NCBI GenBank assembly: GCA_002347095.1
Contig: DDWZ01000005.1
Location: 489 to 29,296, forward strand
Direction of reading: 5' to 3'
DNA length: 28,808 nt
DNA from: Desulfobulbaceae bacterium UBA2273
GTDB taxonomy: Bacteria; Desulfobacterota; Desulfobulbia; Desulfobulbales; Desulfurivibrionaceae
A model generated the notes under the pieces. That model did no database searches. It was not told the DNA's origin and saw only the letters and a program-made list of their open reading frames with translations. A program made the translations under genes and the position numbers. Shown in pieces: positions 1 to 7,284 of the stretch (its first letter is position 1; each line of letters starts with the position of its first letter).

Positions 1-1267
1 TCACGCAGGTTTCCTTGAGCATCTTGCGCGGCGACTGCTGCTGGTGATCCGTGAAGGTCTTGCCGTTCTTCTCGATCTTCTTCATGTGGCAGTCCTTGCA
101 CTCGACGCCTTCGCGCTCATGCTTGGACATCCAGAAGGTCTCGGTCTCCGGGTGCTGCAGCTTCGACAGCGCCGCACCGGTAATGGCATGACGGAAGTCC
201 TTGAAGTTGCCGAACTTCTCGACCATCTTTTTGTTGTAATCGAAGACGTTCGTCCATTGGAAGAGGTTGGTGCGCTGGTCGGCCATGGTGACCGGCTTGT
301 CCTTGCCATCCGGGCCGGCATTCGGCTCGAAGCCGGGGTTGCAGTTGTACTCCACATGGCACTGGCCGCACAACAGGGTGGAATCCATCTTGTCGAGCAG
401 GCCAATTTTGCGGAAACCACGGAAATCCACGACCTTGACCTTTCCTTTGCCCTTGTCGGCATCATAGGGCCGGGCGCCGCCCTCCCGTTCAATGGCGTCG
501 ATGAGGGCGTCACGAACGATGCGCGGCTTGGTGGCGTGGGGGTCATGGCACTCGATACAGCCCACCGGGTTATGCACATCCTTGATGAGCGCGTTGACAT
601 CGGAGGATCTGTCCCATTTGGCCTGTTCGTCCTTGTCGCCCATGTACTTCCATTTCAGGATCAAGTCTGAGGTTTTGCACTGCAGGCAGACGGAGTTCCC
701 GGCCTTGGCCGTGTAGGGCAGCAATTTGCCCGTATCCTCCAGCACATCCCAGGTCTTGCCCGGCTGGGTCATGCCGAACATGTTCTTGAACTGGTAGCGG
801 CCCCCGGCAAAACGGTCCACCGTGAGCTGATCCACGACCATGAAGGGATGGGAGCGGGGTTCGTTATGTTCCTTGGTGAAGCCGTGGGGGGCGAGAAGCT
901 TGTCCTGCATGGGAGAACGGCCGGTGGGGGTGCCTTTTTCCTTGCGGGCCTGGGCATCATAGTTGACCCGGTAGAAACTCTTGAACTGATCCTTGTGGCA
1001 ACCGCCACAGGTGGCAAGATCGAGACTGGTCACCGGTTTGGTCTCGGCGTTGGCGAGATGGGCGTCCAGTTGGGAATGGCAGGTGGTACAGGCAAGCCTC
1101 GCGTGTTTCCCGCTCTTCTTCAGCTCCTTGACCTCTTCATGGCAGGAAAAACAGGTGGCCTCATCCACGCCCTTGCCGGACTTGGCCGTTTTGGTCGCCG
1201 CCAGACCAGGGGTTGCCCAGACCAGGGTCAGGGCCATGATCGAGCCTATCCATATCCGCTTTTTCAT
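1..1267 (-). CDS. Octaheme c-type cytochrome nitrite reductase (ONR), 3' end outside the window
   Basis: The gene starts at an ATG with a GGAGG site 8 bases upstream and runs off the window after 422 codons. A signal peptide (KKR, then a hydrophobic stretch ending near GLAA, residue 24) directs export to the periplasm. Heme-binding motifs seen are CFSCH (39-43), CTTCH (60-64), CGGCH (87-91), CLQCK (194-198), CIECH (237-241), CGQCH (300-304), CKDCH (390-394) and the start of an eighth at C421. The lysine-ligated CxxCK heme is the catalytic heme of ammonia-forming nitrite reductases. Three extra N-terminal hemes separate this protein from pentaheme NrfA and match the ONR type. Tyr307 and Cys309 (HVEYNC) lie where ONR enzymes carry a Tyr-Cys crosslink. 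His372 (QHPE) and probably Arg138 (NEPRSH) complete the active site. Expected reaction: six-electron reduction of nitrite to ammonium, possibly also hydroxylamine or sulfite. ONR assignment is strong; physiological substrate is inferred. Confidence 0.93.
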   Translation of the reverse strand, partial: MKKRIWIGSIMALTLVWATPGLAATKTAKSGKGVDEATCFSCHEEVKELKKSGKHARLACTTCHSQLDAHLANAETKPVTSLDLATCGGCHKDQFKSFYRVNYDAQARKEKGTPTGRSPMQDKLLAPHGFTKEHNEPRSHPFMVVDQLTVDRFAGGRYQFKNMFGMTQPGKTWDVLEDTGKLLPYTAKAGNSVCLQCKTSDLILKWKYMGDKDEQAKWDRSSDVNALIKDVHNPVGCIECHDPHATKPRIVRDALIDAIEREGGARPYDADKGKGKVKVVDFRGFRKIGLLDKMDSTLLCGQCHVEYNCNPGFEPNAGPDGKDKPVTMADQRTNLFQWTNVFDYNKKMVEKFGNFKDFRHAITGAALSKLQHPETETFWMSKHEREGVECKDCHMKKIEKNGKTFTDHQQQSPRKMLKETCV

Positions 1268-1314
1268 GCTCAGCGCCTCCTCTATGTGGGTGATTTTAGG
1301 AAAAATACACTCCC

Positions 1315-1356
1315 ATGACATGAAAAGTATAGCACGGGAAACTTGAAGCAGGTCAA
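1315..1356 (-). promoter_or_regulatory. CRP/FNR-type site and putative promoter of the octaheme reductase
   Basis: TTGAA-GCAG-GTCAA (1343-1356) fits the TTGAN-N4-NTCAA pattern of FNR/DNR-family regulators with one arm mismatch. Reading on the minus strand, TGTCAT (1320-1315) would be a -10 that puts the site near -41.5, the usual class II activator position. A better -10, TATACT (1331-1326), would put the site nearer -30. Which start is used cannot be decided by eye. A closely related perfect palindrome lies at 16357-16370. Confidence 0.5.
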
Positions 1357-1396
1357 GGCAATTTTTGCCGGGCTGAAACCGCGAGCGGCGCGCGAC

Positions 1397-1424
1397 AAAA
1401 AAGGGGAGCCCGTGCGGGCTCCCC
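1397..1424 (-). terminator. Rho-independent terminator (copy linked to the ilvC remnant)
   Basis: A 10-base inverted repeat GGGGAGCCCG/CGGGCTCCCC with a two-base centre is followed on the minus strand by six T. It matches the terminator of intact ilvC (3020-3047). It now separates the small-protein gene block from the nitrite reductase promoter. Confidence 0.8.
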
Positions 1425-1459
1425 TTTCCGATTGATACGCCATTTTTCTCAAACCAGGA

Positions 1460-1560
1460 TTACAGAATGGCCTTGATGGCTCCCCGTGGAGGAGCGCAGC
1501 TCGGCGTCGATCTCCTCGACTCCGATGGCGCGGGTCGCCTCGTTGCCTGAACCAACTCGA
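1460..1560 (-). pseudogene. ilvC: Remnant of an ilvC 3' end
   Basis: About 100 bases align by hand at roughly 80% identity with the last codons of the intact ilvC (3076-3180), including the same final bases ATTCTGTAA. Two single-base indels break the frame: one base lost in GTCAAC, which reads GCAAC, and one gained before CCATC. Many substitutions are at third codon positions, so this copy diverged under some coding constraint before it decayed, or came from another strain. The upstream boundary coincides with the stop codon of the SHOCT gene at 1561. Similarity continues downstream through the terminator and perhaps to about 1358. No start, Rossmann domain or catalytic part is present. Confidence 0.82.
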
Positions 1561-1800
1561 TTATGATTCCAGATCCTTTTTCATCCGGTCAAATTCGTCC
1601 TTGCCTATTTCGCCTTGGGCATAACGCTTTTTAAGAATATCCAGCGGCGTCTCCCTCTGGCCGGGGAAGTCCTTCCTTCTGAGCCAGCCGACAAGCACAA
1701 CGATTCCGGCAACAAGCAGCGCCCAAAACACCAGCATCATGACCACCCCTCCAATCCCCATGCCATGCCCCCATCCGGACCAACAATCATATCCCCACAT
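1561..1800 (-). CDS. Small SHOCT-domain membrane protein
   Basis: The 79-residue product starts MWGYDCWSGWGHGMG. It has one membrane segment (about residues 17-38), a basic stretch WLRRK, and a C-terminal SHOCT motif (about 52-78: LDILKKRYAQGEIGKDEFDRM). SHOCT domains are short oligomerisation or targeting modules; the biochemical function of this class is unknown. I chose the ATG at 1800 because GAGGTGG precedes it at good spacing and family members start with MWG. An upstream in-frame ATG at 1836 has no such support. It is the last gene of a same-strand cluster of small envelope proteins, and its stop codon abuts the ilvC remnant. Confidence 0.82.
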   Translation of the reverse strand: MWGYDCWSGWGHGMGIGGVVMMLVFWALLVAGIVVLVGWLRRKDFPGQRETPLDILKKRYAQGEIGKDEFDRMKKDLES

Positions 1801-1866
1801 TGTTCCACCTCTTTCCCAATAGGCGCAGAAAAACAACCTCCGCGCTGTTGAAACGTTCCGCAGCCC

Positions 1867-2088
1867 TCAGCCATTTTTTTTCCCTAGAACCAGTAAAACA
1901 ATACCGCCCACCAGGGTAGCGATCCCCACGACCGGCGGGAGCGGAAACGTCTTTTGTTTCTCCGCCGTCATCTGGATAGGGCCGAGATCAACGACCTTCT
2001 CTTGGGTCGTGTAGGTGATGCCTTGATAGGCAAGGGCCAGAATCCCTATGGCGATGAGAACGATGGCTATCAGCGTGTTTGTTTTCAT
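1867..2088 (-). CDS. Small two-helix membrane protein, DUF3185-like
   Basis: The 73-residue protein has two membrane segments (about 4-22 and 51-68). They are joined by a polar loop with the motif YTTQEKVVDLGPIQMTAEK, then FPLPPVVG. This layout and the loop fit the DUF3185 type of small bacterial inner-membrane proteins, whose function is unknown. An AAGGAC site precedes the ATG. It lies between the SHOCT and Lmo0937-like genes on the same strand. Such small proteins often occur near BON and SHOCT proteins in envelope or osmotic stress neighbourhoods, which is context only. The family name is from memory of the pattern and should be checked. Confidence 0.72.
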   Translation of the reverse strand: MKTNTLIAIVLIAIGILALAYQGITYTTQEKVVDLGPIQMTAEKQKTFPLPPVVGIATLVGGIVLLVLGKKNG

Positions 2089-2139
2089 TTAGGTCCTTTC
2101 GGTTATCAACCGGGCGGAAGAGAAAACCTCTCCCGTCAG

Positions 2140-2289
2140 TTACCGGCGGCGCCGGCCCTGAATGACGTTGAGCAGCACAACAACAATGGCAATTACCAGC
2201 AGGAGATGAATAAAACCGCCCAGCGTGTAACTGCTGACCAATCCCAAGGCCCAGAGAATTATCAGTATCACGGCAATCGTCCACAACAT
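2140..2289 (-). CDS. Lmo0937-type small membrane protein
   Basis: This 49-residue protein (MLWTIAVILIILWALGLVSS at the start) is almost entirely two hydrophobic helices split by a short turn SYTLGGFIH, with a basic tail GRRRR. Length, the MLWTI start and the WALGLVSSYTLGG motif fit the Lmo0937 family of tiny membrane proteins of unknown function. The start is fixed by AAAGGAGG five bases upstream of the ATG. A longer frame upstream to 2382 has no ribosome-binding site and reads as unlikely protein. It lies about 50 bases upstream of the DUF3185-like gene and is probably cotranscribed with it. Confidence 0.8.
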   Translation of the reverse strand: MLWTIAVILIILWALGLVSSYTLGGFIHLLLVIAIVVVLLNVIQGRRRR

Positions 2290-2441
2290 ATGAGCCTCCT
2301 TTATTTCTTCTGGTGGTGAACCCGGAGAGGAATGTCTCTGTCGAGCCACTTGCTTCCCGGAGCAACTCTCCGGGAAGCACAATAGGATTTGGCGCAGCCG
2401 AGCCGCGTTACTGCCTGCTTACGATGCAATCGAGGCCGCGC

Positions 2442-2789
2442 TTAGCAGCCCTCAATAACCTTTTTCTTCTTCGGCTGCTGCTTAACCAGCATGCTATTCT
2501 TGACCGAGGTCACCCCCTTGACGGTGCGGGCAACCTCGACCGCTTTGTTGATATCGGCCTGGGAATTGACAAAGCCGCTCAACTGCACCACGCCCTTGAA
2601 CGTTTCCACGTTGATCTCGCTGGACTTCAGCGAAGGCTCCCCGAGAATTTCCGCCTTTACCTTGGCGGTAATGACCGTGTCGTCAATATACTCTCCGGTT
2701 CCCTCTTGTTTTGCCGTCGAGGCGCAGCCCAAAAAAGAAGCCAGCAGAATAACGAGAAAAAAGCTCCCAAACAGATTGATCAGTTTCAT
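2442..2789 (-). CDS. BON-domain lipoprotein
   Basis: The 115-residue product has a lipoprotein signal (hydrophobic residues 6-20, then LGC with the acceptor Cys at 22). A BON domain follows (about 36-104: DDTVITAKVKAEIL, then INVETFKGVVQLSGFV, then AVEVARTVKGVTSVKN), and the tail is lysine-rich. BON domains bind phospholipid or envelope surfaces, as in OsmY and the OmpA/DolP-type lipoproteins. A role in envelope integrity is therefore likely but inferred. The ATG at 2789 has AAGGAG upstream. The same frame stays open to 2987, but that extension lacks a start signal and would bury the signal peptide. It is the first clear gene of the minus-strand small-protein block. Confidence 0.88.
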   Translation of the reverse strand: MKLINLFGSFFLVILLASFLGCASTAKQEGTGEYIDDTVITAKVKAEILGEPSLKSSEINVETFKGVVQLSGFVNSQADINKAVEVARTVKGVTSVKNSMLVKQQPKKKKVIEGC

Positions 2790-2842
2790 GATGATTCTCC
2801 TTGTGAATGAATTTATTCTTGGTTTTCCTCCGGCCGGAAAAG

Positions 2843-2896
2843 CTACTTCCGGCTCTGCCAAACCATGACCAAACCGACCCATGCCCGTTTTCTCAT
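2843..2896 (-). CDS. Possible 17-codon leader or truncated signal-peptide ORF
   Basis: A GAGGG-preceded ATG encodes MRKRAWVGLVMVWQSRK and then TAG. The start looks like the n- and h-region of a signal peptide. The stop codon lies inside a hairpin (GCCGGAA, seven bases, TTCCGGC) located 40-60 bases upstream of the BON gene. It may be a translated leader, the stump of a lost exported protein, or chance. There is no family evidence. Confidence 0.3.
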   Translation of the reverse strand: MRKRAWVGLVMVWQSRK

Positions 2897-3019
2897 TCTT
2901 TTTCCCTCCTCTGTCTTGGCTGATTGTACGAACAAACACACACCACAGATATAAAGAGTGTATCACAAAATCCTTGCCCGGGGGCACGGCATTTTTTGTT
3001 AGGCTACGCCTGCGGAAAC

Positions 3020-3047
3020 AAAAAAGGGGAACCCTTGCGGGCTCCCC
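3020..3047 (-). terminator. Rho-independent terminator of ilvC
   Basis: GGGGAACCC-TTGC-GGGCTCCCC forms a nine-pair stem with one mismatch, followed on the minus strand by six T. It starts about 28 bases after the ilvC stop codon. Confidence 0.85.
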
Positions 3048-3075
3048 TTGATACGCAATTTTTTTTGTTGTGCAA

Positions 3076-4548
3076 TTACAGAATGGCTTTCATGGCCCCC
3101 ATGTAGGAACGCAATTCCGCCCCGATCTCCTCGACCCCGGTGTAGCGGATCGCCTCGTTGACCTGAACCAGCTCGATATTGTTTACTCCGTTGTCCTTCA
3201 CGGAAAGACCCTTGCCGATCACGTCGGTGTCGATCTTCTTCATGAACTTGGCCAGCATGGGCACGGCGGCGTGGGCAAAGAGGTAGCAGCCGTACTCGGC
3301 GGTGTCGGAGATGACCACGTTCATCTCGTAGAGCTTCTTTCTCGCGATGGTATTAGCGATGAGCGGCACCTCGTGCAGCGACTCGTAGTAGGCGGACTCC
3401 TCCTTGATCCCGGCGGAAACCATGGTGTCGAAGGCCAGCTCAACCCCGGCCTTGACCATGGCCACCATGAGGATGCCGTTGTCGAAATACTCCTGCTCGC
3501 TGATCTTCTTCTTGGTGGAGGTGGATTTCTCAAAGGCGGTTTTGCCGGTGGCGGCCCGCCATTTGAGGAGGTTCTTGTCGTTGTTGGCCCAATCCTCCAT
3601 CATGGTTTGCGAGAAATGGCCGCTCATGATGTCGTCCATGTGCTTGTGAAAGAGCGGGGCCAGGATCTCCTTGAGATCCTCGGCAAGGTAAAACGCCTTG
3701 ATCTTGGCCGGATTGGAAAGGCGATCCAGCATGTTGGTGATGCCGCCGTGCTTGAGGGCCTCGGTGATGGTCTCCCAGCCGTACTGGACAAGCTTGGAGG
3801 CATAACCGCTCTCGATGCCCTTTTCGATCATCTTGTCGTAGCAGAGCAAGGAGCCTGCCTGGAGCATGCCGCAAAGGATGGTCTGCTCGCCCATCAGGTC
3901 GGATTTGACCTCGGCGACAAAGGAGGACTCAAGCACCCCGGCCCGGTCGCCGCCGGTGCCGCAGGCGTATGCCTTGGCCAGCTCCCAGCCCTTGCCCTGG
4001 GGGTCGTTGGCGCGGTGCACCGCGATCAGGGTGGGCACGCCGAAGCCGCGCTTGTACTCCTCCCGCACCTCGGTGCCCGGGGACTTGGGCGCAACCATGA
4101 TAACCGTGAGGTCCTTCCTTATCTGCATGCCTTCTTCCACGATGTTGAAGCCGTGGGAGTAGGAGAGCGTCGCCCCTTTCTTCATCAGCGGCATGACCGC
4201 CTTGATCACCTTGGTGTGCTGCTTGTCCGGGGTGAGGTTGATGACCAGATCGGCCTTGGGGATCAGCTTCTCGAAGGTATCCACGGCAAAACCGTTGCCG
4301 TGCGCGTTCTTGTAGGACTGGCGCTTGGTCTTGACCGCCTCTTCGCGCAGGGCGTAGGAAACATCCAGGCCGCTGTCGCGGAGGTTCAACCCCTGGTGCA
4401 GCCCCTGGGCGCCGCAGCCGACGATAACAATCTTCTTGCCCTTGAGCGCCTTGACCCCGTTGAACTCGGAGGAGTCCATGAAGCGGCACTGGCCAAGTTC
4501 CTCAAGCTGCAAACGCAGCGGCAGGCTGTTGAAGTAATTCTCTCCCAT
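3076..4548 (-). CDS. ilvC: Ketol-acid reductoisomerase, class II (long form)
   Basis: This 490-residue enzyme converts acetolactate or acetohydroxybutyrate to the dihydroxy acids of valine, isoleucine and leucine synthesis, using NADPH and Mg2+. The Rossmann motif GCGAQG is at 44-49. Arg68, Arg76 and Ser78 ([12 protein letters not shown]) fit NADPH binding in the same numbering as the E. coli enzyme. YSHGFNI carries the catalytic histidine region. The C-terminal knotted domain is duplicated, as in E. coli and plant enzymes, which explains the length compared with about 330 for class I. I chose the ATG at 4548 because of AAGGAGA upstream; an ATG at 4593 lies in repeat sequence. The divergent neighbour is ilvY, the classical activator of ilvC. 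The 5' leader carries a structured repeat. Confidence 0.97.
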   Translation of the reverse strand: MGENYFNSLPLRLQLEELGQCRFMDSSEFNGVKALKGKKIVIVGCGAQGLHQGLNLRDSGLDVSYALREEAVKTKRQSYKNAHGNGFAVDTFEKLIPKADLVINLTPDKQHTKVIKAVMPLMKKGATLSYSHGFNIVEEGMQIRKDLTVIMVAPKSPGTEVREEYKRGFGVPTLIAVHRANDPQGKGWELAKAYACGTGGDRAGVLESSFVAEVKSDLMGEQTILCGMLQAGSLLCYDKMIEKGIESGYASKLVQYGWETITEALKHGGITNMLDRLSNPAKIKAFYLAEDLKEILAPLFHKHMDDIMSGHFSQTMMEDWANNDKNLLKWRAATGKTAFEKSTSTKKKISEQEYFDNGILMVAMVKAGVELAFDTMVSAGIKEESAYYESLHEVPLIANTIARKKLYEMNVVISDTAEYGCYLFAHAAVPMLAKFMKKIDTDVIGKGLSVKDNGVNNIELVQVNEAIRYTGVEEIGAELRSYMGAMKAIL

Positions 4549-4574
4549 GGTGTTTCTCCTTATCGTCTTGGAAA

Positions 4575-4682
4575 TGTAACTGTCCAGCAGCACCGCATCT
4601 GCTTTGTCATCGGCCAGCTTATGTGCAACAGCACACTTCGCAGGCCTCTTCCGCGCATCTGCGGCACTGCTGAACAGTTACA
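4575..4682 (-). repeat. Nested-palindrome repeat, copy A (108 bases)
   Basis: The ends are inverted repeats beginning TGTAACTGT(T/C)CAGCAG. Inside lie an asymmetric core (GATGACAAAGCAGATGCGG on the minus strand) and an inner hairpin with GTGTGC/GCACA arms closed by GGCC...GGCC. It is related to copies at 15358-15480 and 17658-17787. This copy lies 26 bases upstream of the ilvC start and downstream of the predicted ilvC promoter, so it should be transcribed in the leader. Confidence 0.85.
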
Positions 4683-4765
4683 GGTTGGGGGTATTTTGAG
4701 TCTTTCCCCATAAAAATGGATAGTTACCTGATAATCATGTCTTTCTTTTCTTGCTTCCGAGAACC

Positions 4766-4793
4766 ATCATAGCCCCATTTTCTGTTGCGTCAA
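4766..4793 (-). promoter_or_regulatory. Putative ilvC promoter (sigma-70 type)
   Basis: On the minus strand TTGACG (4793-4788), a 16-base spacer and TATGAT (4771-4766) make a good -35/-10 pair. Transcription would start near 4759 and give a leader of about 210 bases that includes repeat copy A. Confidence 0.65.
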
Positions 4794-4827
4794 GTGACTT
4801 GTTCGCGATATTGTATTGCGAGAATTG

Positions 4828-4839
4828 CAACAATTGTTG
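4828..4839. promoter_or_regulatory. Candidate IlvY operator in the ilvC/ilvY gap
   Basis: A perfect 12-base palindrome, CAACAATTGTTG, is centred about 75 bases upstream of the predicted ilvC start. That is close to the region where LysR-type regulators bind their recognition site. Further TTG/CAA half-sites (TTGTATTGCG and AATTGCAACA) lie just to its left. IlvY binding here is inferred from position and symmetry. Confidence 0.5.
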
Positions 4840-4880
4840 GTTGAGCGAAGCAACCATCCCGCGCGCGACCTCACACAAAA

Positions 4881-4956
4881 TGCCCTTCGACAGGCTCAGG
4901 GCGAACGGAATTTCGCCTTGTCATATATCCCCGTTCGTGCTGAGCCTGTCGAAGCA
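4881..4956. repeat. REP-like inverted repeat (TTCGACAGGCTCAG family)
   Basis: Left arm 4881-4908 and right arm 4931-4956 share TTCGACAGGCTCAG and CGAACGG in inverted order around a 22-base loop. I recall this palindrome as a widespread intergenic repeat in diverse bacterial genomes. Here it forms most of the ilvY leader and ends 17 bases before the ATG. Confidence 0.8.
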
Positions 4957-4973
4957 CCTGTAAGGAATGCACC

Positions 4974-5849
4974 ATGGACATGGAGGAACTCAAGCTCTTT
5001 CGCCACCTGGCGGAATCCCTGCATTTCGGCAAAACCAGCCGCGCCTGCCATGTGACGCCCTCGGCCCTGACCCGCACCATCCAGCGCATCGAGGCGGAGG
5101 TGGGAGAGCGGCTTTTTGACCGGGATAACCGCTCGGTGCGCTTGACCCGGGCGGGCGAGGGGCTGAAGCAGTATGCCGAGGAATCCATCGAGCGCTGGAA
5201 AAGGCTGAAGGAGAGCCTTGCCGGCGAGGCAACCCTGCACGGCGACATTTCCCTCTACTGCTCGGTGACCGCGGCCTATTCCATCCTCCCTGGCATCTTG
5301 GGCAGATTCCGCAAAGCCTGCCCCGAGGTGCACATCAAGCTCCAGACCGGCGACGCGGCCCAGGGGGTGGCCCGGCTGCGCAACAACGAGGTGGAGGTGA
5401 TCATCGACGCCCTGCCGGATAAGCAGGCCAGCGGCCTGGAGTTCATGCCGCTCACCGAAACGCCCCTGGTCTTCATCGCGCCCCTGGCCTTCCCCGAAAC
5501 GGTGATCCGCGACGGCCCGGAGATCGACTGGCGCAAAACCCCGTTGATCGTGGCCGAGCAGGGACTGAGCCGGGAGCGGCTCGACCGCTGGTTTGCCGCG
5601 AAAAAGATCCTGCCCAACATCTACGCCCAGGTGGCGGGCAACGAGGCGATCATCGCCATGGTCAGCCTGGGCTGCGGCGTCGGGGTGGTGCCCCTCCTGG
5701 TGCTGGAAAAAAGCCCGCTCCAGGAGCAGATCGCGGTGCTCGAGGTTTTCCCCCGGTTGGCCCCGTTTTCCCTGGGGGTCTGCACCGTAAAGAAGAACCT
5801 GCGCAACCCCAAGATCCAGGCCTTCTGGGAGATCGCCGGGGTGCGGTGA
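4974..5849 (+). CDS. ilvY: LysR-type activator of ilvC, IlvY
   Basis: This 291-residue regulator has an N-terminal winged helix-turn-helix (about 3-60: LFRHLAESLHFGKTSRACH and the following recognition helix). A LysR substrate domain follows (about 90-290) with CSVTAAYSILP, LQTGDAAQG and LGCGVGVVPLLVLE. These stretches match E. coli IlvY closely (CSVTAAYS, TTGDAAD, LGCGVALLP). IlvY senses acetolactate or acetohydroxybutyrate and activates ilvC. The divergent placement with ilvC supports this identity over other LysR proteins. AAGGA precedes the ATG at 4974. Its stop codon lies two bases from the convergent MFS gene's stop. Confidence 0.93.
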   Translation: MDMEELKLFRHLAESLHFGKTSRACHVTPSALTRTIQRIEAEVGERLFDRDNRSVRLTRAGEGLKQYAEESIERWKRLKESLAGEATLHGDISLYCSVTAAYSILPGILGRFRKACPEVHIKLQTGDAAQGVARLRNNEVEVIIDALPDKQASGLEFMPLTETPLVFIAPLAFPETVIRDGPEIDWRKTPLIVAEQGLSRERLDRWFAAKKILPNIYAQVAGNEAIIAMVSLGCGVGVVPLLVLEKSPLQEQIAVLEVFPRLAPFSLGVCTVKKNLRNPKIQAFWEIAGVR

Positions 5850-5851
5850 GG

Positions 5852-7087
5852 TTAAGCCGGGCGCATCCGCCGCCTGGATTCCGTTTCCAGGTTCGGTAAA
5901 AAGATGGCCAGCAGACCGATGGCAGGCAGAAACGAGCACAGGCTATACACAAAGGCCAGGCTGGTCAGGTCGGCGAGATGGCCGAGCACCGCGGCGCCGA
6001 TCCCGCCCATGCCGAAGGCAAAACCAAAGGACATCCCGGCCACCGTGCCGACCCTGGCCGGAAGGAGTTCCTGGGCATAGACCACAATGGCCGGAAAAGC
6101 CGAGGCCAGAATCACCCCGATGGGCACGCTGAGCACCCCGGTCCAGAACAGATTGGCATAGGGCAGGGCCAGGGTAAAGGGAAGCACCCCCAAGATCGAA
6201 CCCCAAATCACCACCTTGCGGCCAAACCGGTCCCCAAGCGGCCCTCCGGAAAAAGTGCCGACAGCAACCGCGCCGAAAAAGACAAACAGATGCAATTGCG
6301 CGCTCCGCACCGGGAGCTGAAATTTATCCATCAGATAGAAGATATAGTAACTGGACATGCTGGCCAGGTAGAAAAACTTTGAGAACATCAAGGCCAGCAG
6401 CACCGCCAGGGTCAGCGCCAACTTGCCGCGGGGCAGCGTTTGGACCGCTGTGGCGCTCGCCCGTGATTGCAGCCGCGTCAGCCCGTGCTTTTTGTACCAG
6501 TGGCCAACCTTGATCAGCAGATACATGGCCAGCAGGGCCGCGAGAGAAAACCAGGCAAGGCTTGCTTGTCCGTGGCGCAAGACGATGAGCGCGGCAAGCA
6601 GCGGGCCAATGGCCGAACCGCCATTGCCTCCCACCTGAAACAGCGACTGCGCTAAGCCATGCCGCCCTCCCGAAGCCATCCGCGCCACCCGGGACGATTC
6701 CGGATGGAACACCGAGGAGCCGGTTCCCACCAGAGCCGCGGCCAGCAACAGCACCGGATAACTGCCCGCCTGGGAAAAGAGCACCAGCCCGGAGAGGGTA
6801 AGGCCCATGCCCATGGCCAGGGAATAGGGTTTCGGATTCCGGTCGATATAAAAACCGACCACGGGCTGGAGGACCGAGGCCGTGCCCTGGAAGGTGAGGG
6901 TAATCATGCCGATCTGGGCAAAGCTCAAGCCGTAATTGGTTTGGAGCAGGGGATAGATCGCGGACAACAGGGTCTGCATCATGTCATTGAGCAGATGACA
7001 GACACTGATCATGACCAGGATGGTGAAGGCTGTTTTTTCCGCGTCCGTTTGCGCGGTTACAGGGGTCGGATGCACTTGGCTTTCCAT
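5852..7087 (-). CDS. MFS exporter of the fosmidomycin-resistance (Fsr) type
   Basis: This 411-residue protein has about 12 membrane helices. Family signatures include CHLLNDMMQTLLSAIYPLL, SSVFHPESSRVARMASGGRHG and SLFQVGGNGGSAIGPLLAAL, all typical of Fsr-like major facilitators. E. coli Fsr exports fosmidomycin by proton antiport; the natural substrate here is unknown. The start at 7087 (MESQVHP) has AGGGAG upstream and places a short cytoplasmic tail before helix 1. An earlier ATG at 7165 gives an implausible extension. It converges on ilvY with a two-base gap and has no obvious operon partner. The 197 bases upstream (7088-7284) show nothing I can name. Confidence 0.88.
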   Translation of the reverse strand: MESQVHPTPVTAQTDAEKTAFTILVMISVCHLLNDMMQTLLSAIYPLLQTNYGLSFAQIGMITLTFQGTASVLQPVVGFYIDRNPKPYSLAMGMGLTLSGLVLFSQAGSYPVLLLAAALVGTGSSVFHPESSRVARMASGGRHGLAQSLFQVGGNGGSAIGPLLAALIVLRHGQASLAWFSLAALLAMYLLIKVGHWYKKHGLTRLQSRASATAVQTLPRGKLALTLAVLLALMFSKFFYLASMSSYYIFYLMDKFQLPVRSAQLHLFVFFGAVAVGTFSGGPLGDRFGRKVVIWGSILGVLPFTLALPYANLFWTGVLSVPIGVILASAFPAIVVYAQELLPARVGTVAGMSFGFAFGMGGIGAAVLGHLADLTSLAFVYSLCSFLPAIGLLAIFLPNLETESRRRMRPA

Positions 7088-7284
7088 GATTGCGGCTCCC
7101 TGCGGGAAAATTTTCGCGGAAAGCAGACAGAAATACCACCGGCTTTCACTTCTCGCAACCCCCAACCAGTGTCAGCCCTGGGTCCACCGCCGAAGGGGCT
7201 TTGCAACAGGCCGGACACTCGGAACAGAACCATGCGCTGGCGAAAACCTGCCGGCCTTTCAGCGTGGATCTTTGACCAGGAGCA

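Noticed and set aside
1..1267. Pentaheme NrfA
   Set aside because: Three additional CxxCH hemes precede the CxxCK heme, so the octaheme type fits better.
3070..4713. Long plus-strand open frame opposite ilvC
   Set aside because: It is antisense to a complete ilvC, its protein is rich in low-information Gly/His/Leu, and it has no ribosome-binding site or family motif.
7088..7284. Possible small gene or remnant between the AI-2E-family and MFS genes
   Set aside because: No start with a ribosome-binding site, no recognisable peptide and no repeat structure.
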